A DNA stretch of 64,000 bases from Herminiimonas fonticola (GCF_003293745.1 NZ_PTLZ01000001.1:310001-374000), one strand, 5' to 3'; counted from the first letter of the stretch, positions 33,623-43,767 are shown. The notes: generated by a model from the letters alone, not told the origin. Program-made: numbers and translations.

Positions 33623-35209
33623 ATGTTCGGTTTCAAACGAAAAAATTTATCTACGCTGGCATTAGTCGGCGTGCTTGCATGTTCGGCGACTCTGGTCACG
33701 CATTCCGCGCTGGCTGCCGATCTGAAAATCGGCTTGTCCGCCGATGTGTCTTCGCTGGATCCGCATTATCTGAATATCGCGCCGAATGTCGCTTTCTCTT
33801 CGCACATCTTCGATGCGTTGGTGAACGTGGATGCAAACGGCAAGCTGGTGCCTGGTCTCGCAACTTCGTGGCGCGCAGTGGATGCGACGACCTGGGAGTT
33901 CAAGTTGCGGCGCGGCGTGAAATTTCACGATGGTTCTGACTTCACTGCGGATGATGTGATCTTTTCGCTGGATAGACCGGCCAAGCTGACGAATAGCCCT
34001 GGCCCATTTACTGCGTACACCAAGCAGATCGTCGCCAAGAAAATTGTGGACCCTTATACCGTGCGTCTGACGACCGCCGCACCTTACGGACCACTGACGC
34101 TGGACATGAGCGCGGTATTCATCGTGTCGAAAAAAGTCGCAGAGAAGGCCAGCACCGATGACTTCAATAGCGGCAAAGCATTGATAGGAACCGGCCCGTA
34201 TAAATTCACCAGCTTCAAACGCGGTGATCGCATTGAAGTCGCCCGCAACGAACACTACTGGGGCGGCAAGTCGGATTGGGACAAAGTCACTTTCCGCATC
34301 ATTACCAATTCCGCACCACGTCTGGCCGCATTATTGTCGGGCGACGTCGATGCGATTGAAGGTGTGCCTACTGCCGATTTATCACGCCTGAAGAACAATG
34401 CCAAATTCAGCTTTGCGCAAAAAATATCCTGGCGCACGATATTCTGGGAGCTGGATCAATCCGCCGGCCCTTCACGTTATGTGACCGACAAGGCCGGCAA
34501 ACCGCTGCCTAAGAATCCACTCGCCGATGTGCGCGTGCGCCAGGCAATTTCGAAAGCCATCAATCGCCAGGCTTTGGTTGAGCGCACGATGGAAGGCTTG
34601 GCAGTGCCGGCATCAAACATCGTTTCGCCCGGTGTATTCGGCTATAACGATGCGCTGAAAGTGGAAGCCTACGATCCTGAAGGCGCCAAGAAATTGCTGG
34701 CGCAAGCCGGCTATCCCAACGGTTTTGCACTGACGATACATGGCCCGAACGATCGCTATATCAATGACGAACAAGTAGTGCAAACGGTTGCACAATTCCT
34801 GAATCGCATAGGCATACAAACCAAGGTGGAAACCTTGCCGCTGTCTGTTTATTTCGCCAAGGCGCGTGCCGGTGAATTCAGTGTGTCGCTGTTGGGTTGG
34901 GGCACATTGGCCGGTGATTTTGGTTTGCGTACCCTGGTCGGTACACCGAATGCGGAAACCGGTTGGGGTTCGTGGAACTGGGGCAAGTACAGCAATCCGG
35001 CCGTGGATAAATTGATTGCCTCATCGCTGGCATCAGTTGATCAAGGCAAGCGCGAAGCATTTGCGAAGGATGCGGCTGCGCTTGCGCTGAAGGATTACGC
35101 GGTCGTGCCCTTGCATCACCAATATGCGACCTGGGCGTTGCGCAAAGGCTTGAAGTACACTGCGCGTACCGATGAATTCACTTTCGCACATCAGTTCCAT
35201 CCAGAATAA
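33623..35209 (+). CDS. Peptide-type ABC transporter substrate-binding protein
   Basis: A 528-residue periplasmic solute-binding protein of SBP family 5 (DppA/OppA type). The signal peptide (about 1-31) ends SALAA. Hallmarks are SLDPHYLNIAPN (about 47), the family signature around GLATSWRAVDATTWEFKLRRGVKFHDG (core LRRGVKFHDG, about 100) and GTGPYKF (about 190). It heads a complete importer operon: binding protein, two permeases, two ATPases. The ligand could be a peptide, opine or glycoside; family membership alone does not decide. Confidence 0.92.
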   Translation: MFGFKRKNLSTLALVGVLACSATLVTHSALAADLKIGLSADVSSLDPHYLNIAPNVAFSSHIFDALVNVDANGKLVPGLATSWRAVDATTWEFKLRRGVKFHDGSDFTADDVIFSLDRPAKLTNSPGPFTAYTKQIVAKKIVDPYTVRLTTAAPYGPLTLDMSAVFIVSKKVAEKASTDDFNSGKALIGTGPYKFTSFKRGDRIEVARNEHYWGGKSDWDKVTFRIITNSAPRLAALLSGDVDAIEGVPTADLSRLKNNAKFSFAQKISWRTIFWELDQSAGPSRYVTDKAGKPLPKNPLADVRVRQAISKAINRQALVERTMEGLAVPASNIVSPGVFGYNDALKVEAYDPEGAKKLLAQAGYPNGFALTIHGPNDRYINDEQVVQTVAQFLNRIGIQTKVETLPLSVYFAKARAGEFSVSLLGWGTLAGDFGLRTLVGTPNAETGWGSWNWGKYSNPAVDKLIASSLASVDQGKREAFAKDAAALALKDYAVVPLHHQYATWALRKGLKYTARTDEFTFAHQFHPE

Positions 35210-35284
35210 ATCCCGCGTGCAATTGCACCTGCAGGACTACCACGTTCGCGCGTTTAACTTTGTTGTAGCGAGCGTGGACTGATC

Positions 35285-36262
35285 ATGCTTGATTTCATCC
35301 TGCGCCGTCTGGCCCAAAGCATCCTGGTGCTGGCCGTGATGTCCTTGCTGGTGTTTATCGGCGTGTATGCGATCGGCAATCCTATCGATATGCTGATCAG
35401 TCCGGATGCCGATCAACTGGAACGCGCCCGCACCATCGCTGCCTTCGGTCTCGATAAACCGCTGTGGCAGCAATACTTCATTTTTATTCAGCAAGCATTG
35501 AGCGGCGATCTCGGTCGCTCGTTTTCATTCGGCACGCCGGCATTGGCGCTGATCCTTGAACGACTGCCTGCAACCCTGGAACTGGCAATCTGCGCGATAC
35601 TCATCGCGATAGTTCTCGGGATTCCACTCGGTTTGTGGGCCGGCTTGCGTCCGCATAGCTGGACCGGGAAAAGCATCATGGCCGTTTCCATCCTGGGTTT
35701 TTCCTTGCCGACGTTCTGGGTTGGTTTGATGCTGATCATGGTGTTCGCAGTACAGCTCGGCTGGTTGCCATCCGGCGGACGTGGTGAAACGGCATTGCTG
35801 TTTGGCGTGCCGGTCAGCTTCCTGACGCTGGATGGTTTGCAGCATCTACTTTTGCCCGCTTTCAATCTCGCCTTGTTCAACATCGCATTGGTCATCAGGC
35901 TGACGCGCGCGGGCGCACAGGAAGCGCTGCTGCAGGATTACGTCAAATTTGCGCGCGCCAAGGGTTTGTCTAACAGCCGCATCATAGGCGTGCACGTGTT
36001 GAAGAATATTTTGATTCCGATTGTCACTGTCATCGCATTGCAGTTCGGTTCCATCATCGCGTTTGCGATCGTGACGGAATCGGTGTTTGCATGGCCGGGT
36101 ATGGGCAAGCTGATCATCGACTCGATACGCGTGCTGGATAGACCGGTGATCGTCGCTTACCTGATGTTGATTGTTGTCCTGTTCATCTTCATCAATCTGA
36201 TCGTCGATGTCGTGTATTCCATGCTGGATCCACGCGTACGCTTGTCGGACGCGAAAGGCTGA
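35285..36262 (+). CDS. Peptide-type ABC transporter permease (DppB-like)
   Basis: A 325-residue permease with six membrane helices. The N-terminal segment FILRRLAQSILVL (about 4-16) is typical of DppB/OppB. The coupling EAA loop is near residue 220 (ARAKGLSNSRIIGVHVLKN, core RAKGLS). It follows the binding protein by 75 bases and overlaps the next permease gene at the stop (TGATG). Confidence 0.93.
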   Translation: MLDFILRRLAQSILVLAVMSLLVFIGVYAIGNPIDMLISPDADQLERARTIAAFGLDKPLWQQYFIFIQQALSGDLGRSFSFGTPALALILERLPATLELAICAILIAIVLGIPLGLWAGLRPHSWTGKSIMAVSILGFSLPTFWVGLMLIMVFAVQLGWLPSGGRGETALLFGVPVSFLTLDGLQHLLLPAFNLALFNIALVIRLTRAGAQEALLQDYVKFARAKGLSNSRIIGVHVLKNILIPIVTVIALQFGSIIAFAIVTESVFAWPGMGKLIIDSIRVLDRPVIVAYLMLIVVLFIFINLIVDVVYSMLDPRVRLSDAKG

Positions 36263-37191
36263 TGATGAATACGCTTATCAAATCAGCCAAAAAAACGAAG
36301 TCTGAGTTTGCGGTGGAAACACCATTCCAGCGTTTTGCGCGCAATTTTTTTTCCAGCAAAATCGCGGCCGCAGGATTTATCGCGCTGTGCCTGATCGTGT
36401 TGGCTGCGATTTTTGCGCCTGTCATCGCGCCGCAAAATCCGTATGACCTGACGCAAATCGACATCATGGATTCGCGTCTGGCTCCGGGTGGACAAAATCT
36501 CGATCACACGTTTACCTATTTACTCGGGACGGATGAACAAGGTCGCGACATGCTGTCGGCAATTTTGTATGGCGTGCGTATCTCCATCATTGTTGGTGTC
36601 GTGAGTACGGCGATTGCGCTGCTGATCGGTTTGACGCTGGGTTTGTTTGCCGGTTATTTCGGCGGTCGCATCGAAGGTTTCATCATGCGGGTGGCGGATA
36701 TTCAATTATCGTTCCCGCCTATCTTGGTCGCGCTAATTTTGTTGGCACTGATGGGACCAGGCACCAGCAAAATCGTCATCGCATTGGTCGCGGTGCAGTG
36801 GGCTTACTATGCACGCACGGCGCGCAGCGCCGCACTGGTCGAACGCAAGAAAGAATACATAGAAGCTGCGAGCGGGCTCGGTCTCTCGCCATTGCGCATC
36901 GTGTTCCGCCATCTATTGCCGAATTGCCTGCCACCACTAATCGTCATCGCTGCATTGCAAGTCGCGTCGGCGATTTCTCTGGAAGCGACCTTGTCGTTTC
37001 TCGGCCTGGGTTTGCCTGTCACCGAACCATCGCTGGGCTTGCTGATCGCTAACGGTTTCGACTACATGATGTCGGGCAAATACTGGATTAGCGTTTTCCC
37101 CGGCATCGCCTTGCTGATAACGGTGGTGGCCATCAATCTGGTCGCCGATCAATTGCGCGATGTATTGAATCCGCGGCTGCAGACGCAATGA
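36262..37191 (+). CDS. Peptide-type ABC transporter permease (DppC-like)
   Basis: A 309-residue permease. The N-terminal cytoplasmic part and first helix (about 35-58) precede an extracytoplasmic loop with LGTDEQGRDMLS (about 89-100), a hallmark of DppC/OppC proteins. The coupling loop ASGLGLSPLRIVFRHLLPN (core GLGLSPLRI) is near 200. ATGATG gives two possible starts, 36262 and 36265, and it overlaps both neighbours in the operon. Confidence 0.93.
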   Translation: MMNTLIKSAKKTKSEFAVETPFQRFARNFFSSKIAAAGFIALCLIVLAAIFAPVIAPQNPYDLTQIDIMDSRLAPGGQNLDHTFTYLLGTDEQGRDMLSAILYGVRISIIVGVVSTAIALLIGLTLGLFAGYFGGRIEGFIMRVADIQLSFPPILVALILLALMGPGTSKIVIALVAVQWAYYARTARSAALVERKKEYIEAASGLGLSPLRIVFRHLLPNCLPPLIVIAALQVASAISLEATLSFLGLGLPVTEPSLGLLIANGFDYMMSGKYWISVFPGIALLITVVAINLVADQLRDVLNPRLQTQ

Positions 37192-38198
37192 CCATGACGA
37201 AAACTTCCCCAACCTTGACCGTGCAAAACCTGCAGATGCATTTCTCTGCACGTGACGGCATCGCGAAAGCGGTGGAGGACGTGTCGTTCTCGGTGGCGCC
37301 CGGCCAGATCATGGGCCTGGTCGGTGAATCAGGATCAGGCAAATCGATGACCGCGTATTCGATCATGGGCTTGATAGATCCACCTGGAAAAATCGTAGGC
37401 GGAAAAATTCTGTTGAAGGATCAGGATTTGCGCGCGCTGTCGCCGGAGGCTATGCGCCGCATACGCGGCAATCGCATCGCGATGATTTTTCAAGACCCGA
37501 TGATGACGCTCAATCCAGTCTTGCGCATAGATACGCAAATGATAGAAGCCGTGCTGGCGCATCAAAAGGTCAGCAAAGGCGAAGCTCGCGAGATGGCGCG
37601 CGATGCCTTGGTACGTGTCGGCATTGCGTCGCCGGATGAACGCTTGCTGGCCTATCCGCATCAATTTTCCGGTGGCATGCGACAGCGCGTCGCAATCGCG
37701 ATTGCCTTGTTGAACAAACCGGATCTGATCATTTGCGATGAACCTACGACGGCACTCGATGTGACGATACAAGGTCAGATTTTGTACGAGATGCAAAAAC
37801 TGTGTAGAGAATCCGGCACCGCACTGATCTGGATTACGCACGATCTATCCGTGATCGCCGGCCTGGCCGATGCCGTCTGCGTGATGTACGCGGGCAAGGT
37901 TGTCGAAAGCGGCAGCGTGCAAGACGTGCTGGAAAAACCGCAGCATCCATATACTTACGGCTTGATCGCCTCGTCACCATCGCGCAATCTGCCGGGTCAG
38001 CCCTTGCGACAAATTGCAGGGATGACGCCATCGTTGCTGAATCTGCCATCCGGCTGCGCCTTCCGTACACGCTGCGAACGTGCAACTGCCGTCTGCGAAA
38101 ATACGCCGCCAATATCAAGGGATGGTGCGCGGACACTGCGTTGTTTCCATCCTATGCAAGACGCAATGAAGTTGGTGCCCGAGGCAAATCATGACTGA
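37188..38198 (+). CDS. Peptide-type ABC transporter ATPase (DppD-like)
   Basis: A 336-residue ATPase with Walker [10 protein letters not shown] (about 46), signature FSGGMRQRV (about 158) and Walker [13 protein letters not shown] (about 178). The C-terminal oligopeptide-type extension has [14 protein letters not shown], four Cys as in the iron-sulfur site of DppD-like ATPases. Start alternatives are 37188 and 37194. It overlaps the preceding permease gene and the following ATPase gene. Confidence 0.94.
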   Translation: MTMTKTSPTLTVQNLQMHFSARDGIAKAVEDVSFSVAPGQIMGLVGESGSGKSMTAYSIMGLIDPPGKIVGGKILLKDQDLRALSPEAMRRIRGNRIAMIFQDPMMTLNPVLRIDTQMIEAVLAHQKVSKGEAREMARDALVRVGIASPDERLLAYPHQFSGGMRQRVAIAIALLNKPDLIICDEPTTALDVTIQGQILYEMQKLCRESGTALIWITHDLSVIAGLADAVCVMYAGKVVESGSVQDVLEKPQHPYTYGLIASSPSRNLPGQPLRQIAGMTPSLLNLPSGCAFRTRCERATAVCENTPPISRDGARTLRCFHPMQDAMKLVPEANHD

Positions 38199-39210
38199 GC
38201 CAGTTCAGCATCCACAGCCTTTGCTTGAATTGCGCGACGTCAGCAAGCGTTTCGCCAAGCCTCTGGATGCGGTCGCCAAAGTGGCAAACCTGTTTGGCGC
38301 AAAGAAGGCGGCAGAAGTCGTGCACGCAGTTGATCAAGTATCGCTGACGATTCATTCCGGTGAAGTCATCGGTCTGGTGGGTGAGTCCGGTTGCGGTAAA
38401 TCGACGCTGGGCCGCATGGCGGTGGGTTTGCATACCTTGTCATCCGGCACGCGCTTGTGGAAAGGTACAGATCTCGCCACCGTCAGCGTTGCGCAAAGAC
38501 GGCAACAGCAACTGGCGATGCAAATGATTTTTCAGGACCCGTATGCATCGCTCAATCCGCGCATGCGCATACAAGACATCGTTGGCGAAGCGCCGGTTGC
38601 GCACGGTATGATTCCACCCGCGCAGCAGAAGGAATACGTCGCGCAACTTTTGCAAAAAGTGAATCTTGATCCGGCCCTGGCGCGTCGCTTCCCGCATCAA
38701 TTCTCCGGCGGGCAGCGTGCGCGTATAGGGATTGCGCGCGCCTTGGCGGTCAATCCGGAATTGCTGGTGTGCGATGAAGCAGTTGCCGCGCTCGATGTAT
38801 CAATACAGGCGCAGGTACTGAATCTGTTTATCAAGTTGCGCGATGAACTGAACCTGACGTATCTATTCATCAGTCACGATCTTGGCGTCGTGCGTCACGT
38901 GTCGGATCGCGTCGTCATCATGTATCTGGGACGCATCGTCGAGTCATCGCCAACGGCAGAATTATTTGCAAGGCCAAATCACCCGTACACGATAGCGCTG
39001 CTGGCATCAGCCCCAAAACTGGAAGTGAAAAAAATAGATTTTTATGCAGTGAAGGGAGAAATTCCATCGCCCTTGCATCCGCCATCAGGTTGTCACTTTC
39101 ATCCGCGCTGCCCGCATGCGATGCCGCGTTGCATTGTCGAACAACCGCTGTTGAAAGAAATCGCGCCCAGCCATTTTTCGGCTTGTCATTTGAATGACAA
39201 CGTAGCCTAA
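38191..39210 (+). CDS. Peptide-type ABC transporter ATPase (DppF-like)
   Basis: A 339-residue ATPase: Walker A GESGCGKST (about 66), signature FSGGQRARI (about 172), Walker B LLVCDEAVAALD (about 192) and a C-terminal extension with CHFHPRCPHAMPRC. An insertion between the first strands (about 22-40) contains KVANLFGAKKAAEV, common in DppF-like ATPases of this operon type. It is the last gene of the importer operon. Its TAA overlaps the stop codon of the convergent DUF418 gene by three bases. Confidence 0.93.
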   Translation: MTEPVQHPQPLLELRDVSKRFAKPLDAVAKVANLFGAKKAAEVVHAVDQVSLTIHSGEVIGLVGESGCGKSTLGRMAVGLHTLSSGTRLWKGTDLATVSVAQRRQQQLAMQMIFQDPYASLNPRMRIQDIVGEAPVAHGMIPPAQQKEYVAQLLQKVNLDPALARRFPHQFSGGQRARIGIARALAVNPELLVCDEAVAALDVSIQAQVLNLFIKLRDELNLTYLFISHDLGVVRHVSDRVVIMYLGRIVESSPTAELFARPNHPYTIALLASAPKLEVKKIDFYAVKGEIPSPLHPPSGCHFHPRCPHAMPRCIVEQPLLKEIAPSHFSACHLNDNVA

Positions 39211-40454
39211 AGCGGATCTCTTTTAGTCGGCTCTGCAGCACCGAATCCCTTGTTGATATAGCGACGCCACAAGATCTCAATCGGGCCTTGCGCATGCTGC
39301 GCCAGCCACCAGCGACTCAAAAATAATTGCAGCAGCATGATAGCGAATGCAATCGCCAGCCATCCTGCAGGCGTCCATCTAGCTCCCAGGCCAAAACCAA
39401 AGCCTTGTATCAAGATCGAGCACAGCAAGGATTGCATCAGGTAATGCGTCAATGCCATCTTGCCGACAGGCGCAAGCCAGTTATCCAGCCAGCCCCCTAA
39501 GCTTTCTTTCGCCAGCAAAACGGTGGCGACATAAGCTGCCGCCAGGCAAGAGCCGCCTACCGGCAACCACGCATACAGCAAAAATGAATAGATGGATGGG
39601 TGCAGCGGATCGATTGCTTCGACCACGACCATCGTCGCCCATGCGAGGTTGAATGGAATGCCTATCGCAAAACCCGTCCATTGCACCCTGCGCCAGAATT
39701 TTTTATGCCGCGCTGCCTGCGTCAGCCAGCCGAGTCGTACCGACATTGCGCCCAACAAGAACAGCACCGCGATATGCGGCAGTATGAACAGGCTTTGCAT
39801 GGTCACGGTCAGATAGTCGCCTATGCGCTGTATGCCTATGCTCAACAGATTGCCTTCTGTATAAACGACGCGTCCTGCTTCGACTGCAGCGACGGTGTTG
39901 ATCGCCTGTTCCTGCAAGGCAGAAGGGCTGATCATTTGCATGCCGAGTAAAAAATTTCCCAGCAATAGCGCAAAGAAAATAATGATCCAGACGCGCAAAT
40001 TGCTGCGCACCTTGCGCAAGCGCGCGCCAGTCAATCCAGCCAATATAAAGAAACCGGCAATCGCATACACCGTCAAGATATCGCCAAACCAGATTGCCGT
40101 GCCGTGCACCACGCCGCAAGCCAGCAGCCATTTCAAGCGACGACGGTATAAACGCTCCGCATCACTCCAGCGTCCAAGTTTCTCCTTAAGCGAGCGCGTC
40201 ACCATCACAAAGCCTGCGCCAAACAGGAAGGCAAAGATGGGATAAAACTTTTGTTCGGCGAAGAAGGCGGTGAAGGCGATAGCCAGCACATCGAAGATGG
40301 ATGCCGTCGCCGGCAACACGCCATAACGCAAGCTTTCGAAACCCCAGATGAAAGACCATACATTCACCAGCAGGATGCCGAATACGGCAATCCCGCGCAG
40401 AGCGTCGATGCGGGCGGAGCGTGGGGGCTGAACCTGATTTGAAAGTGAGGTCAT
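39207..40454 (-). CDS. DUF418 family membrane protein (YeiB-like)
   Basis: A 415-residue polytopic membrane protein from the ATG at 40454; the frame upstream to 40538 has no family similarity and crosses the terminator of the upstream gene. The N-terminal signature is RIDALRGIAVFGILLVN (core DALRGIAVFGI, about 18-28), with an acyltransferase-3-like first domain. The C-terminal DUF418 region includes PVGKMALTHYLMQSL (core GKMALTHYLMQS) and WRRYINKGF. The function is unknown; relatives are sometimes near transport genes. Confidence 0.9.
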   Translation of the reverse strand: MTSLSNQVQPPRSARIDALRGIAVFGILLVNVWSFIWGFESLRYGVLPATASIFDVLAIAFTAFFAEQKFYPIFAFLFGAGFVMVTRSLKEKLGRWSDAERLYRRRLKWLLACGVVHGTAIWFGDILTVYAIAGFFILAGLTGARLRKVRSNLRVWIIIFFALLLGNFLLGMQMISPSALQEQAINTVAAVEAGRVVYTEGNLLSIGIQRIGDYLTVTMQSLFILPHIAVLFLLGAMSVRLGWLTQAARHKKFWRRVQWTGFAIGIPFNLAWATMVVVEAIDPLHPSIYSFLLYAWLPVGGSCLAAAYVATVLLAKESLGGWLDNWLAPVGKMALTHYLMQSLLCSILIQGFGFGLGARWTPAGWLAIAFAIMLLQLFLSRWWLAQHAQGPIEILWRRYINKGFGAAEPTKRDPL

Positions 40455-40510
40455 TGAGACTTGCTTGAAAAAGAGTTTGCCGATTCCGGCCTGGTGATCA
40501 TCACGCTGAA

Positions 40511-40548
40511 AATAAAAAAACAGACCGCATCGTTGCACGGCCTGTTTG
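40511..40548 (-). terminator. Rho-independent terminator of the BrkB-family gene
   Basis: On the minus strand, AAACAGGCCG and CGGTCTGTTT form a ten-pair stem with one G-U pair, followed by a T7 run. Confidence 0.85.
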
Positions 40549-40560
40549 AAGATGAAGAAA

Positions 40561-41448
40561 CTATTCTGTAATGGCAGTGGCCATTCCTGTCTTCATGCGT
40601 GCCAGACGTCTTTGTGAAAAAACCCAGGTAAATTCAGCGCCCAGCAAAAAAATTTGCGCCGAATAATAAATCCACGCTAGCAAGATCACCAATGAACCCG
40701 CCGCGCCGAAGCCGGATGCCATATTGCTGCCGCCCAGATACAGACCTATCAAAAATTTTCCAAATGTGAACAGCAAAGCCGTCACCGCTGCACCCACCCA
40801 TACATCGCGCCACGGTATCGATGCACGCGGCATGAACTTGTAGATCATCGCGAACAAACCGGTGATGACGGCAAAAGAGACGGCGATATTCAAGATCTGC
40901 AGCACGATACCCCAGTTGCCGAGGATGTTGCCCCACCATTTGCCGAGCGCTGCCAGTGCCGCGCTCAACACCAGCGAGATCAGCAGCATGAAACCCAGTC
41001 CCATCACCATGCCGAAAGACAACAGGCGCTTGCGTGCCAGTTTCCACAGGCTGCCGCGTTTGGTTTCTGGCGGCACTTTCCAGATCCGATCCAGCGCGCT
41101 TTGCAATTCGCCGAACACCGCCGTCGCACCTATCATCAAGGTTAATGTGCCTAGCGTTGCCGCGACGATACCCTTGCCCGGTTCGCTGACAGACTTCAAT
41201 AAACCTTCGATAGCCGCTGCGCCGGTATTGCCGACGAGGTCGCGCAACTGCTGGATGATTTCGCCCTGCGCTGTCGTATGCCCGAAGAAGAAGCCGGCAA
41301 TCGCAATCACGATGATCAACATCGGTGCCAGCGAAAATATCGTGTAGTAGGCCAGTGCCGCACCCATGCTGGGGGCAAAATCATCCACCCAGGCCATGAC
41401 CGCTTGCTTGGTGATGGCCCACGCTTCGCTTAAATGGCTTTGATTCAT
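40561..41448 (-). CDS. YihY/BrkB-family membrane protein
   Basis: A 295-residue protein with six membrane helices from the ATG at 41448 (the frame extends to 41538 without similarity). Family features are MGAALAYYTIFSLAPML (core AALAYYTIFSLAP, about 28-40), ALDRIWKVP (about 120) and GAAGSLVILLAWIYYSAQIFLLGAEF (core WIYYSAQIFLLGAEF, about 253-267). Once called ribonuclease BN by mistake, the family is now seen as a membrane protein of unsettled role. It is followed by its own terminator. Confidence 0.92.
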   Translation of the reverse strand: MNQSHLSEAWAITKQAVMAWVDDFAPSMGAALAYYTIFSLAPMLIIVIAIAGFFFGHTTAQGEIIQQLRDLVGNTGAAAIEGLLKSVSEPGKGIVAATLGTLTLMIGATAVFGELQSALDRIWKVPPETKRGSLWKLARKRLLSFGMVMGLGFMLLISLVLSAALAALGKWWGNILGNWGIVLQILNIAVSFAVITGLFAMIYKFMPRASIPWRDVWVGAAVTALLFTFGKFLIGLYLGGSNMASGFGAAGSLVILLAWIYYSAQIFLLGAEFTWVFSQRRLARMKTGMATAITE

Positions 41449-41601
41449 TACGGCGCTCGCTTTCTGTTTTTTATTAGACGTTGCTCGGCTTGCATGGTAT
41501 CTGCGACGATTGTACCGATAGTGCTGCCTATGTTTCAATGCGCGTTGATTCTGTCAGCCTGCTATGCTGACCGGTCGCTTACGTTTCGCTTAAAAATCAT
41601 C

Positions 41602-41928
41602 ATGTCGCGTCGCCACCATCATCATGTCTATGTCGTCGAATTGTCGCCCGACGTCATGTATGAGCCACGCTTCAAGAAAGCCAATCCCGATTACATTCCT
41701 GGCAAACCTTGCGTCTATGTCGGCATGACCGGCCTCGATCCGGATCAGCGCTTCGACAAGCACAAGGCTGGTATTCAGAGTAATAAATACGTGGAGAAGT
41801 TCGGTTTGCGTCTGCTACCTGAGCTGTACGCAGTCTACAACCCGATGCCGTATGACGCCGCATGCGAGATGGAAGTCGAACTGGGGATAGGATTGCGCGA
41901 AGCCGGGTATGGTGTGTGGCAGGCATGA
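41602..41928 (+). CDS. Single-domain GIY-YIG-like protein
   Basis: A 108-residue protein from the ATG at 41602 (the open frame from 41434 adds residues without similarity). It begins with four consecutive His (MSRRHHHH). It has the two-strand pattern of a GIY-YIG core, VYVVEL (about 9-14) and CVYVGMTGLDPDQRFDKHKAG (core VYVGMTG, about 37-43). These are followed by the Arg in QRF and the His in KHK, where GIY-YIG nucleases have their catalytic Arg and supporting residues. A late Glu (EMEVELG, about 93-99) could be the metal ligand. No DNA-binding domain is attached. The nuclease role is inference; it may also be an inactive relative. Confidence 0.65.
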   Translation: MSRRHHHHVYVVELSPDVMYEPRFKKANPDYIPGKPCVYVGMTGLDPDQRFDKHKAGIQSNKYVEKFGLRLLPELYAVYNPMPYDAACEMEVELGIGLREAGYGVWQA

Positions 41929-42002
41929 AGCCGTAATGTGATCCTGCAGATTGAGCTGCGTGCGGTCTGTCAGCTTCAAATGTTTCACCTGAAAATCCAC
42001 TC

Positions 42003-42595
42003 ATGCGGGGCAGTGTTGTTTCTGTTCGGATTTCTCAATCCCTTCCGCATGGTGACGACGCAAACCGAGTTCCTGCATCTGTTGCCGCAAATAGGGCCAC
42101 ACAAATGTCCGGCGCCTTCTTGCTTGGGCCTTTGCTGGCTGCTTACATGGTGGTCAAACTGGACTTCACCACGTCGTACTGGCTAATCGTTTTCACTTTC
42201 ATTATCGGCGTTACGGTGGCAGGGAAAATTCTGCCGCATCGGATGGATGTTCCCGTCAACATTGCGGTTGCGCCGTCAGGCAGCGGATTCTTCAGACAGG
42301 TAATCAGACTGTTTCGCAGCGAGCCGGTGCCGGCCTTGGCATGCTGCAACTCAGCAACTTGACCGCCTTCGGCCGCATCAGTGCGGTAGAAGGGCGCGGT
42401 CGTATTGCCGGGGTGATTGCACTGGTCGGCCCGGTCGGCAGCGTGTCGGGCGCGATTGCCGGTGGCGTAGTTGCTTCCTTTTTCGGATTGCGAGCCATGT
42501 ACTTCGTCATGACGACGTTATTCATCCTGCTGGGTGCCGTGACAGTCATGCGCGCTCTCAAGGTTCAACCAGACATTCCTCTTGCATTGGATTAA
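42003..42595 (+). pseudogene. Remnant of an MFS transporter gene
   Basis: Two fragments in different frames. The first (about 42093-42330) encodes membrane helices around GAFLLGPLLAAYMV and WLIVFTFIIGVTVAG. The second (about 42323-42595) encodes AGAGLGMLQLSNLTAFGR and IALVGPVGSVSGAIAGG, which look like late helices of a major facilitator protein. An intact MFS protein needs about 400 residues, so both the N-terminal part and a middle block are missing, in addition to the frame change near 42330. It is immediately upstream of a frameshifted binding-protein gene. Confidence 0.65.
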
Positions 42596-42597
42596 AC

Positions 42598-43651
42598 ATG
42601 AAACCCGCTCTTATATTGAGTGCCGTTGCATTCATGGCGTTCGCTGTCTTTCGACCGGCGTTCGCCGATAACCCGACCACCATTCGCATAGGCGTGGCGC
42701 AACCTGCCGTTGGCAATCCACCCGGCATTGCCGGCTCGACGCTGGCGATTGCACACGCCAAAGACTGGCGTGAAGAAGAATTCAAGCGCGACAATATCAA
42801 GGTGGAGTGGTTTTTCTTCAAGGGTGCCGGGCCGGCGGTGAACGAGGCACTCACCAATGATCAACTCGATTTTGCATTACAGGGCGATCTGCCATCCATC
42901 ATCGGCCGTGCGGGTGGATTGAAGACCAAGGTCATACTCGCCACCAGCACGCGCGCCAACATCTATTTGGCAGTGCCTCCTGATTCGCCCATCAAAACGC
43001 CGAAGGACATTCGAGGCAAACGCGTTGCGTTTTTCAAGGGGACCTGGACAGTTGCCTATCAATCGTTTTCTCGAAGCAAACGGTTTGACCGAGAAGGATA
43101 TCAAGGCCATCAATCTGGATACCGCTACTTCGCAGGCGGCATTGACGACCAAGGATGTCGAGGCTGTATTCGGCGGTTATGAATTGCTCAAGTTGCGCGA
43201 CAAGGACATTGCCAGAATTGTGTACAGCAGCAAGAATGACTCGCCGATATTTACGCGGCAGACGCATGTGCTCGTGACAGAAAACTTTGAAAAAAAATAT
43301 CCGGCGGCTACGCAGCGACTGGTTAATACACTGCTTCGTACGGCGAAATGGGGCGCGGATGAAGCCAATCGTGAGGAGGTGTTCAATCTGTGGGCGCACA
43401 CGGGAACGCTGACGCTGGCCAACTGGAAGGAAGATTTTTCCGGTGAACCCTTGCGCATACGCTTGAGCCCCTTGTTCGATTCTTTTCTCACTGCGCGTTA
43501 CAAGGATGCAGTGGATCAGGCGGTCAAATTCAAATTGACGCGCAAGCGTTTCGATGTCGATCAATGGATAGATCGCAGTTATCTGAATACGGCATTGAAG
43601 GAAATGAAGCTGGAGAATTACTGGCCGGTCACGCAAGCCGATGGAAAATAA
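42598..43651 (+). pseudogene. SsuA/NrtA-like sulfonate-type binding protein, frameshifted
   Basis: It would encode about 350 residues of an aliphatic-sulfonate/nitrate-type periplasmic binding protein. A signal peptide (ending AFAD) opens the first frame, with TTIRIGVAQPAVGNPPGI, NIKVEWFFFKGAGPAVNEAL and the QGDLPSIIGRAGG segment. At about 43045-43055 the family sequence continues in the next frame, from KGT(W) to QLPINRFLEANGLTE, and then runs intact to the end at 43651. One extra base (or two missing) explains it. No permease or ATPase gene accompanies it, which supports real decay over a sequencing error. The downstream end is closed by a terminator. Confidence 0.8.
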
Positions 43652-43723
43652 TCGTATCAGCTGGTAACGATACGGAGCGCATATATAAAACGAGTATGTG
43701 AACAGAGATCGCAGATGAATAAG

Positions 43724-43752
43724 AAAGGGGATGCAGATTGCCCCCTTTTTTT
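43724..43752 (+). terminator. Rho-independent terminator
   Basis: AAAGGGG/CCCCTTT around a ten-base loop, followed by a T7 run, after the decayed binding-protein gene. It faces the aldo/keto reductase gene and may serve both. Confidence 0.75.
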
Positions 43753-43767
43753 ATTTTGTTATCGGTA

